From Sphingomonas sp. (GTDB lineage: Bacteria > Pseudomonadota > Alphaproteobacteria > Sphingomonadales > Sphingomonadaceae), in assembly GCA_021732445.1 (NCBI GenBank), contig JAKFUZ010000023.1, positions 1 to 64,000 of the forward strand: 64,000 nucleotides of DNA, in the 5' to 3' direction. Below, one piece after another: positions 55,557-64,000 of this stretch. The translations under genes and the position numbers were made by a program. The notes beneath the pieces were generated by a model. It was not told where the DNA came from. It ran no database searches and saw only the letters and a list, made by a program, of their open reading frames with translations. Position 1 is the stretch's first letter. Every line of letters starts with the position of its first letter.

Positions 55557-56473
55557 TGCGGCATTTCCTCAACCTTGCCGATGCCGGGCCGGATGGCATT
55601 GCCGCTATCCTGACTGATGCGCTTGACCGCAAGGCGGCGCGCGCCGGCTTGCCAAAAGGGGCGCCCGATGCCGACGCGCCGCTCGCCGGCCATGTGCTGG
55701 CGATGGTGTTTGAAAAAAACTCCACCCGCACCCGCGTGTCGTTCGATGTGGCCATCCGGCAACTGGGCGGGTCGAGCATCGTGCTGGATGCTGGCACCAC
55801 GCAGCTTGGCCGGGGCGAGACGGTGGCCGATACGGCGCGGGTGCTCTCGGGCTTTGTCGACGCGATCATGCTGCGTACCGACGATCATGCCAAGGCTGGC
55901 GAAATGGCGCGTCACGCAACCGTGCCCGTCATCAACGGCCTGACCGATTATTCGCACCCCTGCCAGATCGTGGCGGACTTGCTGACGATCATTGACAGCG
56001 GCAAATCGCTCCCCGGACTTAAGGTCGCCTGGCTGGGGGATGGCAATAATGTGCTCACCTCGATCATCGAGGCCGCCGGGCTGATGCAGTTCGACGTGAC
56101 CGCCGCCTGCCCGCAAGGGTTTCAGCCCGGTGACGATGTGGTTGCGCTGGGGCGGGGCCGGGCGCGCGTGGTTGCAACACCGGCCGAGGCGGTTGCGGGC
56201 GCCGATATCGTCATCACCGATACCTGGATTTCGATGGGGCAGGAGCAGGCGGAGACCAAGCTCGCCGCGCTGATGCCCTATCAGGTCTCCGCTGCGTTGA
56301 TGGCAGGCGCGAGGCCCGACGCGAAATTCCTGCACTGCCTGCCGGCGCATCGCGGCGAGGAAGTAACGGCGGAGGTGATTGACGGCCCGCAATCGCTCAT
56401 CTGGGCAGAGGCCGAAAACCGGCTCCATGCGCAGAAATCCATCCTGCGCTGGTGCTTCGGGCAAATCGGTTGA
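55556..56473 (+). CDS. argF: Ornithine carbamoyltransferase
   Basis: A 305-residue enzyme making citrulline. Carbamoyl phosphate loop [54 protein letters not shown]; ornithine-binding [10 protein letters not shown] and [11 protein letters not shown] with the catalytic Cys. Directly coupled to argD. Confidence 0.97.
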   Translation: MRHFLNLADAGPDGIAAILTDALDRKAARAGLPKGAPDADAPLAGHVLAMVFEKNSTRTRVSFDVAIRQLGGSSIVLDAGTTQLGRGETVADTARVLSGFVDAIMLRTDDHAKAGEMARHATVPVINGLTDYSHPCQIVADLLTIIDSGKSLPGLKVAWLGDGNNVLTSIIEAAGLMQFDVTAACPQGFQPGDDVVALGRGRARVVATPAEAVAGADIVITDTWISMGQEQAETKLAALMPYQVSAALMAGARPDAKFLHCLPAHRGEEVTAEVIDGPQSLIWAEAENRLHAQKSILRWCFGQIG

Positions 56474-56588
56474 TCTTGCGCGGCGTGACCCCATGTTCCC
56501 GTTGCCGGTGCCTAGCTGGCACCTCATGCCACCCTGCGCGCGCCTGCCGCACGAGACCCCGGCCTGCGCTGGGGTGACGGAGTTTGTG

Positions 56589-57500
56589 ATGACCATCGCC
56601 CCTGAAACAGATTTTGATCGCGCGCTTGGGTTCACCATCCCCAACCGGCAGGCGCGGGGGCGGCTGGTGCGGCTGGGGCCCGTGCTCGACATCATCCTGG
56701 CTGCCCACGCCTATCCGCCCGCGATTGAATCGCTGCTCGCCGAAGCGCTGACGCTCACCGCGCTCATCGGGTCAACGCTGAAGGATGCCGGCGGGCAGTT
56801 GACGATGCAAACCCAGACACAGGCCGGGGTGGTGTCGTTGCTGGTGTGCGATTACCGTGGCGGAGAACTTCGCGGCTATGTGCAATATGATGCCGAGATG
56901 CTGGCCAGCCAGCCGGAAAAACCCAGCCTGTTCGCGCTGTTCGGCGCCGGGTATCTCACCATTACATTTGACCAGGCGGCCACCAAGGAGCGCTATCAGG
57001 GCATCGTCCCGCTAGACGGGGAGACGCTGGCGCAGGCGGCCGAGAGCTATTTTGTCCAGTCGGAGCAAATCCCCACGCTGGTGCGGGTCGGCATGGCGCG
57101 TGGGGCTGACGGCCGGCACCACGCCGGCGGCCTGTTTGTCCAGCATCTGCCGGAAGGCGAGCTTGGCCGCGACCGCTTGCATACCAGGCTGGATCACCCG
57201 GAATGGGAGCATGTCGCGGCGCTTGCGGGCACCATCAGTGCCGCGGAACTGGCCGACCCTGCGCTGGCGCTCGACGATATCGTGTGGCGGCTGTTCAACG
57301 AGGAGGAGGAAGTGCGCCTGCTCGCCGGGTTGCCGCTGACGCGCGGTTGCCGGTGCAGCGCGGACTATATCGCACAGGTCATCGCCAAATTTCCAGTTGA
57401 AGAACAGCAGGCAATGGCGGGGGACGACGGCATGATTACCGTCGATTGTGCTTTCTGCGCAAAAAAGTTTCCGCTGCCGGTGGGCGCGCTGCCCGACTGA
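56589..57500 (+). CDS. hslO: Hsp33 redox-regulated chaperone
   Basis: A 303-residue Hsp33. N-terminal domain with ALTLTALIGSTLKDAGGQLT, YVQYDAEMLASQPEKPSLFA; C-terminal zinc switch with GCRCSADYIA (CxC) and VDCAFCAKKF (CxxC). Starts at 56589; the preceding 115 bases after argF contain an ACCCCGGCCTGCGCTGGGGT inverted repeat and no gene. Confidence 0.95.
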   Translation: MTIAPETDFDRALGFTIPNRQARGRLVRLGPVLDIILAAHAYPPAIESLLAEALTLTALIGSTLKDAGGQLTMQTQTQAGVVSLLVCDYRGGELRGYVQYDAEMLASQPEKPSLFALFGAGYLTITFDQAATKERYQGIVPLDGETLAQAAESYFVQSEQIPTLVRVGMARGADGRHHAGGLFVQHLPEGELGRDRLHTRLDHPEWEHVAALAGTISAAELADPALALDDIVWRLFNEEEEVRLLAGLPLTRGCRCSADYIAQVIAKFPVEEQQAMAGDDGMITVDCAFCAKKFPLPVGALPD

Positions 57501-57548
57501 ACGCGTTGGGGATGAACATAGTCGCGCGCACCGTGGTCGGTTAGAGCC

Positions 57549-57593
57549 TGGCCGGGTGGAACTTGGCCGGGGTGGAACGTGGCCGGGCGGAAA
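57549..57593. repeat. Three short tandem repeats (GGCCGGG-GGAA)
   Basis: TGGCCGGGTGGAAC, TTGGCCGGGGTGGAAC and GTGGCCGGGCGGAAA follow each other directly in the gap after hslO. Probably slippage-generated; no function evident. Confidence 0.5.
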
Positions 57594-57692
57594 TGATCTG
57601 CCCGGGATGGATTGCATTTTGCCTCAGCGCTGCCGACATCTGCTGGCAGGTACGGCGCGCCGGGGCGCTTTGTGGCTGGGGGCAGCGGGCAG

Positions 57693-58154
57693 ATGGCATT
57701 ACGGATCATCCATGCAGGCGCGGTGCTGGCGGTTTTGCTGGCGGCGATGGCAGCTAGCGGACTTGTTCGCGCCGGCGCTGCGTCGGCACCGCTTGGCGCT
57801 GTCGCGCTTTCACCAAGGCCGCTCGCTGCCGCCTATGGGCTCATCGCGCCCGGCAAGTGGGAATTGCAGGATCTTGACAGCGCCGCGCCAGCGCTGTCGA
57901 TGTGCGTGGCTGATCCTGAGCAGTTTGTTCAGCTCCAGCATGCCGGTCGGCAATGCAGCCGGTTTGTCGTCGATGATTCGCCGACGAGTGCAACGGTGCA
58001 TTACACATGCCCCGGTGCCGGGCATGGCCGCACCGTCATCCAGGTCGAGAATGCGCGCCGCTTTCGGCTGGACACATTGGGGATTGCAAGCGGCGCACCG
58101 TTCGAATTTCGCTATGAAGCGCGCCGGGTCGGTGCCTGTACTGCGCCCCGTTAA
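57693..58154 (+). CDS. Exported DUF3617-like protein
   Basis: A 153-residue protein with a signal peptide (IHAGAVLAVLLAAMAASGLV) and a mature domain of DUF3617 type: IAPGKWELQDL, three cysteines (SMCVAD, RQCSRF, HYTCPG) and a final VGAC. A rho-independent terminator follows at 58238. Function unknown. Confidence 0.7.
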   Translation: MALRIIHAGAVLAVLLAAMAASGLVRAGAASAPLGAVALSPRPLAAAYGLIAPGKWELQDLDSAAPALSMCVADPEQFVQLQHAGRQCSRFVVDDSPTSATVHYTCPGAGHGRTVIQVENARRFRLDTLGIASGAPFEFRYEARRVGACTAPR

Positions 58155-58237
58155 GCGGGCGTTTACGCCGTTGGTGGTAGGGACGTCGCGTGTCTTTCTT
58201 GGGCACGCTTTCCTCCCTAAGCTATTTATAGCCAACT

Positions 58238-58267
58238 GGGCCGTCCGATTGGGCGGCCCGCTTTTTT
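58238..58267 (+). terminator. Rho-independent terminator
   Basis: GGGCCGTCC (58238-58246) and GGGCGGCCC (58251-58259) form a 9-bp stem with one G-U pair and a GATT loop, followed by GC and six T residues. It ends the transcript of the DUF3617-like gene. Confidence 0.85.
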
Positions 58268-58324
58268 GCAGCGCCCGCGCGCGGGATTGCGAGCCGGGGG
58301 AAAGCGGCTTATGCCCCGCGCATC

Positions 58325-59014
58325 ATGGCAGCAGATGGCAAAGTGGCAGTCGCGCTCCTGTCGGGCGGGCTGGATTCGATGGTGGCGGCGGCACTGGCGC
58401 GCGAGGCGGGCTTTGAGCTGCTTGCGCTGTCGGTTGATTACAACCAGCGCCACCGTGTGGAGCTTGGCGCGGCATCGCGGATTGCCGCAGCGCTGGGCGC
58501 CGGGCGCCACATCACCCTGCCGCTTGATCTGTCGGCCTTTGGCGGGTCTGCGCTCACAGCCGACATCGCGGTGCCCAAGGGCGGTGTGGGGGCGGATATT
58601 CCCATAACCTATGTGCCTGCGCGCAACACGATTTTTCTCAGTCTCGCGCTTGGATGGGCAGAGGCCGCGAGCGCGCACGACCTGTTCATTGGCGTGAACG
58701 CGCTGGATTATTCGGGCTATCCCGATTGCCGGCCGGAATTTATCGCAAGCTTCGAGGCGATGGCAGCGCTTGCCACCAAGGCGGGGGTGGAGGGCGCGCC
58801 GTTCCGCGTCCATGCGCCGTTGCAGCACATGACCAAGGCCGATATCGTGCGCGAGGCCGCACGGCTTGGGCTGGATATGGCGTTGAGCTGGTCCTGTTAT
58901 GACCCGGCGCCTGCCGGCACGCATTGCGGTTTGTGTGACAGCTGCCGCCTGCGCCAGCGCGGTTTTGCCGACGCGCAGATTGCCGACCCCACGGATTATG
59001 CCGCACGCCCATGA
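58325..59014 (+). CDS. queC: 7-cyano-7-deazaguanine synthase
   Basis: A 229-residue QueC of the queuosine pathway, converting carboxy-deazaguanine to preQ0. PP-loop LLSGGLDSMVAAALA, LALSVDYNQRHRVELGAA, YVPARNTIFLSLALGWAEA, and the zinc cysteines in SCYDPAP and HCGLCDSCRLRQRGF. The stop overlaps queE by 4 bases. Confidence 0.97.
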   Translation: MAADGKVAVALLSGGLDSMVAAALAREAGFELLALSVDYNQRHRVELGAASRIAAALGAGRHITLPLDLSAFGGSALTADIAVPKGGVGADIPITYVPARNTIFLSLALGWAEAASAHDLFIGVNALDYSGYPDCRPEFIASFEAMAALATKAGVEGAPFRVHAPLQHMTKADIVREAARLGLDMALSWSCYDPAPAGTHCGLCDSCRLRQRGFADAQIADPTDYAARP

Positions 59015-59643
59015 GCTATGCGGTCAAGGAGATGTTCCTGACGCTGCAGGGCGAGGGGGTGCAGGCGGGCCGACGCGCGGTTTTCGTGCGCTTTGCCGGG
59101 TGCAATTTGTGGTCGGGGCGGGAAGACGACCGGGCCGGCGCGGTGTGCCGCTTCTGCGACACCGATTTTGTCGGCACCGACGGGGCCGGGGGCGGCCGCT
59201 TTGCCGATGCCGGCGCGCTGGCGCTGGCCGCCGCTGGTCATTGGGGCGACGGGATGGACGCGCGCTTTGTTGTGCTGACGGGCGGTGAGCCAATGCTGCA
59301 GGTGGATGATGCGCTGGTCGCCGCGCTCCATGGAGCGGGCTTCGCTATTGCGATCGAGACCAATGGCACGCTCGCCGTTAACCCGGCGATCGACTGGGTT
59401 TGTGTCAGTCCCAAGGCTGGCAGCGAGGTGGTGCACCGTCGGGGCGACGAGCTGAAACTCGTCTGGCCGCAGCCAGGCATTGACCCGGCCGAGCTGGAGG
59501 GCTGGGATTTCCAGCATTTTCTGGTGCAGCCGATGGACAGCGCCAGCGCGGCTGACAATCAGGCTGCGGCAATTGCTCTTGCGCTGGCGCGGCCGAAATG
59601 GCGGCTCACGCTCCAGACCCACAAGATGCTTGGCTTGCGCTGA
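59011..59643 (+). CDS. queE: 7-carboxy-7-deazaguanine synthase, CX14CX2C type
   Basis: A 210-residue radical SAM enzyme that makes the deazaguanine core used by QueC. TLQGEGVQAGRRAVFVRFAG is the N-terminal signature, and the iron-sulfur cysteines are spaced C-X14-C-X2-C (GCNLW ... VCRFCDTDF), one of the variant QueE clusters rather than CX3CX2C. VVLTGGEPMLQVDD and IETNGTLAVNPAIDWVCVSP follow. Confidence 0.95.
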   Translation: MSYAVKEMFLTLQGEGVQAGRRAVFVRFAGCNLWSGREDDRAGAVCRFCDTDFVGTDGAGGGRFADAGALALAAAGHWGDGMDARFVVLTGGEPMLQVDDALVAALHGAGFAIAIETNGTLAVNPAIDWVCVSPKAGSEVVHRRGDELKLVWPQPGIDPAELEGWDFQHFLVQPMDSASAADNQAAAIALALARPKWRLTLQTHKMLGLR

Positions 59644-59670
59644 GCAGCGCCTGGTCGCTGCGGCGCGGTG

Positions 59671-60339
59671 TCAATAATCGGTGCCGCAGCGGCGGTCATA
59701 ATTGTTCTTGCGATCCCAGCACCGCGGGTCAAGCCGGGGGAGGGGCAGGCGGGCGTCGATGCTGATACGACCGGGGAAAGCCTGTTCGCCATAGGGCACG
59801 AGCGCGTTACGCAGTTCGCGCATTCTTGCCACGGCCAGCGTCCAAAGCTCACCGCGGCTGGTGAACAGCGCGTCGCGACCAATTGAGGAAGCCGTCTGGC
59901 AGAAGACATATTGCGCCTGGGTGGTCGAAAAGCTGGAATAAACCTTCGTGCCATATTGGTCGAGCTTGGCTTGGGCGACCTTGGGCGCCTTGTTGGTGCG
60001 CTTGTAATATTTGGCCAGCGTGTCGAGCGCGCCCTGCAACTCGGCCTTATGATCCAGCAGCAGCGCGTTATAGGCGGGCACCGTCAGCAATGTGGGCTCG
60101 AACTGGCATTGCAACGCCGACACGTTGAGCGCGGCGCGCATCGTCCATACCAGGCCGGCGCGCACTTCGGCCGCCGTCGCACCGGGCAGCAAAACCGCTA
60201 TCCCCGGCTCCGCTCCCGTAACGGGGGCGCCGCGCAAATCCGGGTTTTTCAAAAAAAACTGCGCGGCCGCCGGCGCTGCTTGCAGGGTAGCGGCAAGGGC
60301 CAAGACCAAAGACAGAAAGCGTAATCGCACAAGATTCAT
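59671..60339 (-). CDS. Hypothetical exported protein
   Basis: A 222-residue protein with a signal peptide (LRFLSLVLALAATLQAAPAA, cleavage near AAAQ) and a mostly helical mature part (VRAGLVWTMRAALNVSALQC, AYNALLLDHKAELQGALDTL, KYYKRTNKAPKVAQAKLDQY). Four cysteines could form two disulfides. Convergent with queE. Family not recognised. Confidence 0.75.
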   Translation of the reverse strand: MNLVRLRFLSLVLALAATLQAAPAAAQFFLKNPDLRGAPVTGAEPGIAVLLPGATAAEVRAGLVWTMRAALNVSALQCQFEPTLLTVPAYNALLLDHKAELQGALDTLAKYYKRTNKAPKVAQAKLDQYGTKVYSSFSTTQAQYVFCQTASSIGRDALFTSRGELWTLAVARMRELRNALVPYGEQAFPGRISIDARLPLPRLDPRCWDRKNNYDRRCGTDY

Positions 60340-60625
60340 CCCATATTGTGGTCGGCGGCCATGCCTGATTGCCGTGTCGGCCCCGTTTGGCGCGGTGGCT
60401 CTGCTAGCACGCGCATCCGGCAGCGCAAACAGGCAGCGCCACTGCCCGATACCGCTTTTGCGGCAGATTGCCGGTGAAGCACGGTCAGAAATGGGTAGCG
60501 AGGTTGCGCGATTGCCGACGTGGGAGAGCGGTGGCACGGGCTGTGTGCGCACGAAATGTCCGCTGCTCGGGCGGTCGAACGATCACCATGGGCTCGCGCG
60601 GTTTCCCGGGTGATGCATGAATCGA

Positions 60626-60657
60626 AAAAGGCCGCCCCGTTGCCAGGGCGGCCCTTT
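60626..60657 (-). terminator. Bidirectional hairpin terminator
   Basis: GGCCGCCC (60630-60637) pairs with GGGCGGCC (60646-60653), flanked by AAAAA on one side and TTTT on the other. On the minus strand the U-run follows the hairpin, ending the lipoprotein gene 39 bases after its stop. Confidence 0.85.
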
Positions 60658-60695
60658 TGCGTTGGGCCGCTTTCGCCGCCCGCATCAAATGATGC

Positions 60696-61001
60696 TTACT
60701 TCTTCATCGCGTCGTTCGATGCCATGGCATCGTCATGCGCCATCATGGCGTCGTTCGAAGCCATTGCGTCGTTCGAAGCCATCGCGCCGTCATGGGCCAT
60801 CATGGCGTCGTTCGAAGCCATTGCGCCGTCGGTTGCGGTCATGTTGTCAGTCGCCATCGCGTCGGTGCCCATTGCGGCATTTTCGTCGGTGACGGTAGCG
60901 TTTTCGGTCGTTGTCGTCGCGGTCGGCTGGCAAGCCGAAATCATGAGCGCCGCGCCGGCGATCATCGAACCGGCAACGACTTTAGAAATGAGTGCACGCA
61001 T
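60696..61001 (-). CDS. Small lipoprotein with Met/Ala/Asp tandem repeats
   Basis: A 101-residue lipoprotein: signal sequence KVVAGSMIAGAALMISAC with lipobox ISAC, a Thr-rich linker (QPTATTTTENATVTDENAAM), then about eight short repeats of the form (D)AM(A/M)(S/H)(N/D) ending in AMKK. The mature part is acidic, methionine-rich and probably disordered. The repeated DNA (CGTCGTTCGAAGCCAT units) is prone to slippage. Function unknown; metal binding or an envelope spacer are possibilities. Confidence 0.75.
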   Translation of the reverse strand: MRALISKVVAGSMIAGAALMISACQPTATTTTENATVTDENAAMGTDAMATDNMTATDGAMASNDAMMAHDGAMASNDAMASNDAMMAHDDAMASNDAMKK

Positions 61002-61090
61002 TTGAAGCTCCCTAGATAATGGATTTGGTTGGTTTGGTGACCTCTTAATACCCAAATCGAGGGGGACATTAGTCGGATATCGCGCCATCC

Positions 61091-61759
61091 TCAAGCCTCG
61101 TTTTGGGCAAAGCGCCCCAATCGGGTAAGAAAATCTTCAAATTCGGCCGCCAGCGCCCTGTCAAACGACGCAAAATCGCTGTTTTTTCCAAGGTCTCGCA
61201 GGCTCGTGACTGGATATTCAGCCAGGCCGCAGGGCACGATTCCATCAAAATCGGCAAGGTCGGGCGCGATATTCACCGCAAAGCCGTGGAGCGTCACCCA
61301 GCGTTTGACGCGAATGCCAATCGCACCGATCTTGGCTTCGGCACCCCCGTCGCGGGTCCATATCCCCACCCGTCCTGGCACCGTAAAAGCATTGACGCCA
61401 AGCCGCGCAAGGGCTGCGACCACCCACTGTTCAACGCTGTGGACGAAATGCCGGACGTCGCGGCCGCGCATGTTGAGATCGAGCATCAGATAGCCGACCC
61501 GCTGCCCCGGCCCATGATAGGTATAACGCCCGCCCCGGCCGGTGGCGAACACGGGAAACCGGGGATCCAGCAGCTCCGCCGGGTCGGCACTTGTGCCTGC
61601 GGTGTAGATGCTGGGGTGTTCAACGAGCCACACCAGCTCGCGCGCCTGCCCTTGCGCAATGGCCGCCGCGCGCGCCGTCATGCGCGACAATGCCTGCGGG
61701 TAGGCGACCGGGGCGGCGGCATGTTCCCAGTCGATTGCCTCGGTTGCACGACGATTCAT
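61091..61759 (-). CDS. lipB: Lipoyl(octanoyl) transferase
   Basis: A 222-residue LipB, which moves octanoyl groups from ACP to lipoate-dependent enzymes. [35 protein letters not shown], catalytic Lys in [20 protein letters not shown] and catalytic Cys in [16 protein letters not shown]. Start at 61759 ([14 protein letters not shown]). Confidence 0.96.
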   Translation of the reverse strand: MNRRATEAIDWEHAAAPVAYPQALSRMTARAAAIAQGQARELVWLVEHPSIYTAGTSADPAELLDPRFPVFATGRGGRYTYHGPGQRVGYLMLDLNMRGRDVRHFVHSVEQWVVAALARLGVNAFTVPGRVGIWTRDGGAEAKIGAIGIRVKRWVTLHGFAVNIAPDLADFDGIVPCGLAEYPVTSLRDLGKNSDFASFDRALAAEFEDFLTRLGRFAQNEA

Positions 61760-61873
61760 GGTCGGTGCGATGCCCGCACCCGGCGCTGCATGCAAGCATT
61801 GGCATGGATGGCAGGAATCGGCTAGCACCGCGGGTGGCGGGTGCTACCACCTAGCTTGGTTATTTTGGTTAGG

Positions 61874-62734
61874 ATGGCGATGGCGAGCGTGAACATGAGC
61901 GCGGTGTGGGACCGTACGACCGAGTTTTTGCGCGATTCTGGCGCAAGGCTTGCGCCGCTGGTGTTGCTGCTCATTGTCGCGCCGCTCGCGCTGGGCGGTG
62001 TGCTGACCGCGATCGGCAATGGCATGGCGCCAGGCTCGCGGCAGGGGGTGCAGGCGCTGACAATCGGCCTTAGCTTTGTCAGCATGTGGGGGCAGCTTGC
62101 CATTGCGGCAATGGTCACCGGCCTTGCCCCGTCGTCGCAACGCGCCGGCGCTCTGGGGCTTGCGCGGCTGCCAAAGATGATCGGGGCGTCGCTGCTCCTG
62201 GGCGCGGCGATCCTGCTGCTGCTGGCGCCGGTGCTTGTCGCGCTGCTGCGGTCGGGTACGGATCTGGCGATGCTCGGGTCCGGCGATCCGGCGCTGGTGC
62301 AGCTTGCCATGCGGGCCATTCCGCCGGCCTATGTCTGGTTCATGGTGCTCTGGTCGCTGGCTGCGCTGGGCGTGATATTGTGGGCCTCCGTCCGCCTCAG
62401 CCTGTTGCTGCCGGTTGTCGCCGCCGAGAATCTGCTGCTCGGCGCGTTTCGGCGCAGCTTTGCGATAACCCGCGGCCTTGCGCTCAAGATTTTTGGCGTC
62501 TTTGTGCTGCTGGCCGTGGTGAGCAACATCGCGCAGCTTGCCGCCAAGGCGGTTTTCGGCACGGTGTTCGCGCTGTTGGGCGGCGGGACGGACCCGCTGA
62601 GCCTTGGCAGTCTGGTGACGACGTTGCTCGTGGCGACGATAAGCGCGGCTTTCGTCATGCTGTCGGCCGCTTTTCTGAGCAACCTCTATCTTGCCGCGCG
62701 CGGCGGGGCGGCAACCGACACGCTCGCCGGATGA
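61874..62734 (+). CDS. Membrane protein, DUF-type multi-span (copy 1)
   Basis: A 286-residue protein with six hydrophobic segments (APLVLLLIVAPLALGGVLTA, VLLAVVSNIAQLAAKAVFGT and others). Between spans 4 and 5 is ENLLLGAFRRSFAITRGLAL, typical of GlpQ-membrane-domain-like bacterial proteins where a signature 'A..RS..L.rG' precedes a helix. Its stop overlaps the next gene's start as ATGA. No function known. Confidence 0.75.
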   Translation: MAMASVNMSAVWDRTTEFLRDSGARLAPLVLLLIVAPLALGGVLTAIGNGMAPGSRQGVQALTIGLSFVSMWGQLAIAAMVTGLAPSSQRAGALGLARLPKMIGASLLLGAAILLLLAPVLVALLRSGTDLAMLGSGDPALVQLAMRAIPPAYVWFMVLWSLAALGVILWASVRLSLLLPVVAAENLLLGAFRRSFAITRGLALKIFGVFVLLAVVSNIAQLAAKAVFGTVFALLGGGTDPLSLGSLVTTLLVATISAAFVMLSAAFLSNLYLAARGGAATDTLAG

Positions 62735-63480
62735 AAATCACGCTTGGTGGCGTGTTGGCCGGCGCATGGCGCCTGGCGCGGCGTGATGCCGCGGTGTTGC
62801 TGCCGGTCGCGGCACTGTTTCTGTTTGTGCCAACGCTTGCGATGCTGCTGCTTATGCCGGCTCCGCCGCTCGCGCCGGGTGCCGGTGCAAGCGAGGAGCA
62901 ATTGTCGCTGTTTGTACGGGCCTATGGCGACTGGCTGGTGGCTAATGCCCCGGCATTTGGCGCAGGTGCTGGCTGTTCGCTGATGGGCAGTGCGACGCTG
63001 GCCGCTTTTTACCTTGACGCGCAGGCGCAAAATCTGGGCGAGGCGCTCGCCCGCGCCGTGGCGCTGCTGCCCCGCTTTGTGCTGGCCGGGCTGATCGTTG
63101 GCGTTCCCACCTTTGTTGGGGCGTGGCTGTTTGTGGTGCCGGGGCTGTATGTGATGGGCCGGACGATGCTGGCCGGGCCGATTCTGGTGGCCGAGCGCCC
63201 GGTATCAGCGCTTGGCGCCGTGCTGGCGAGCGTGCAGCGCACGCGCGGCCATGGCCTGATGCTGACGGCGCTGTCGGCCGCGCTGCTGCTGGCGGGGCAA
63301 CTCCTCCCGCTGCCGTTTTTGGCGATGGTGCAGTCGCTTGGCGAGGCCCATGCGGGCAACCCGGTGGTGGTTGCCTTGCTGTCCGTCGCAGCCGCAATAT
63401 GCTCGGCGGCGGCGGCGCTTGCGACTATTCTCGCGCGCGTCTGGCTGTACCGGGTGCTGGTGCCGTCAGGCAGCCGCTAG
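62731..63480 (+). CDS. Membrane protein, related fold (copy 2)
   Basis: A 249-residue protein with six spans, coupled to the preceding gene. It has the same order of elements (GVLAGAWRLARRDAAVLLPV at the start; ERPVSALGAVLASVQRTRGH before the fifth span), so the two are probably diverged paralogues forming a complex. No function known. Confidence 0.75.
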   Translation: MKITLGGVLAGAWRLARRDAAVLLPVAALFLFVPTLAMLLLMPAPPLAPGAGASEEQLSLFVRAYGDWLVANAPAFGAGAGCSLMGSATLAAFYLDAQAQNLGEALARAVALLPRFVLAGLIVGVPTFVGAWLFVVPGLYVMGRTMLAGPILVAERPVSALGAVLASVQRTRGHGLMLTALSAALLLAGQLLPLPFLAMVQSLGEAHAGNPVVVALLSVAAAICSAAAALATILARVWLYRVLVPSGSR

Positions 63481-63486
63481 GCCGCG

Positions 63487-64000
63487 TCAACTCCAGGTCG
63501 CGCGGGGCGGCAGGCTCATGAGGATCGCGTCGATGTTGCCGCCGGTTTTCAGCCCGAACAGGGTGCCCCGGTCGTACACCAGGTTAAATTCGGCATAGCG
63601 GCCGCGCCATTCAAGCATCTGCGATTCGTCGGCCGCGGTGAAAGGCGCGGCCATGCGGCGGCGCACGATGCGGGGATAAGCGTCGAGGAACGCGCGGCCA
63701 ACGGCTTGGGTAAACGCCAGGTTGGCCGCGAAATCACCCTCCAGATGGTCGTAGAAAATGCCGCCGACGCCCCGGTGCACGTGCCGGTGCGGGATGTAGA
63801 AATACTCTTCGGCCCATTTCTTGAAGCGCTCGTGATAATCGGCTCCATGCGCGTCGCAGGCGCGCTTCAGGGTTGCGTGGAAATCTGCGGTGTCCTCGGC
63901 AATCGGCAGTGGCGGGTTGAGGTCTGCGCCGCCGCCAAACCAGCGCTTGGTGGTGACAAGGAAGCGCGTGTTCATGTGCACGGCGGGCACGTGTGGATTG
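63487..64000 (-). CDS. hemF: Oxygen-dependent coproporphyrinogen III oxidase, 3' part
   Basis: The C-terminal 170 residues of HemF; the 5' end lies beyond the window. Family motifs: NTRFLVTTKRWFGGGADLNP, EYFYIPHRHVHRGVGGIFYD, RGRYAEFNLVYDRGTLFGLK and the terminal GGNIDAILMSLPP. The enzyme makes protoporphyrinogen IX in heme synthesis. Convergent with the membrane protein pair, 6 bases between stops. Confidence 0.97.
   Translation of the reverse strand, partial: NPHVPAVHMNTRFLVTTKRWFGGGADLNPPLPIAEDTADFHATLKRACDAHGADYHERFKKWAEEYFYIPHRHVHRGVGGIFYDHLEGDFAANLAFTQAVGRAFLDAYPRIVRRRMAAPFTAADESQMLEWRGRYAEFNLVYDRGTLFGLKTGGNIDAILMSLPPRATWS

Overview
The window is about half mobile element and half chromosome of an alphaproteobacterium, most likely in the Sphingomonadales. 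The chromosomal half carries gcrA (an alphaproteobacterial cell-cycle regulator), an F0 ATP synthase operon with the alphaproteobacterial a-c-b'-b order, metZ, recO, uvrC, leuB, parE, argD-argF and hslO. Base composition is high GC throughout. Placement is by gene content only.

Bases 1 to about 30,550 are the integrase end of an integrative and conjugative element (ICE); the other end lies left of the window. From left to right it holds a transfer module read leftwards (DUF736, TraF peptidase, lytic transglycosylase), a partition/replication module (ribbon-helix-helix protein, ParA, RepA), an RdfS-like excisionase gene and a regulatory module. The regulatory module resembles that of Mesorhizobium ICESym elements: a split DUF6499/DUF2285 activator that needs a +1 frameshift (FseA-like), a short DUF2285 protein (QseM-like) and an XRE repressor. 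A maintenance block follows: DUF736, DUF2493, Toprim, a strawberry-notch methyltransferase-helicase, a ParB-like protein and ArdC. Three of these genes share a conserved leader. An origin-like repeat cluster lies inside repA.

Bases 20.9 to 28.6 kb are defence cargo: an AbiE toxin-antitoxin pair with its own promoter and operator, then a Gabija-like OLD nuclease/UvrD helicase pair followed by a DEDDh exonuclease gene. An IS5-family element interrupts the OLD gene. Removing the element and one CTAA copy restores the frame exactly. A secreted SNase-like gene and a tyrosine integrase close the element, which has inserted into the HxHP metal-binding motif of chromosomal radC.

From 30.6 to 64 kb the chromosome is ordinary and densely coupled: a ydbH-ynbE-ydbL envelope lipid-transport operon, atpI-B-E-F'-F, uvrC, a deacetylase/acyltransferase pair, recO, leuB, two glycosyltransferases, metZ-apaG-LysR-GNAT, parE, gcrA, an ABC-2 permease, argD-argF, hslO, queC-queE, lipB, two membrane proteins and the 3' part of hemF. 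An IS630-family element splits the GNAT gene at a TA and can also be removed on paper to restore the gene.
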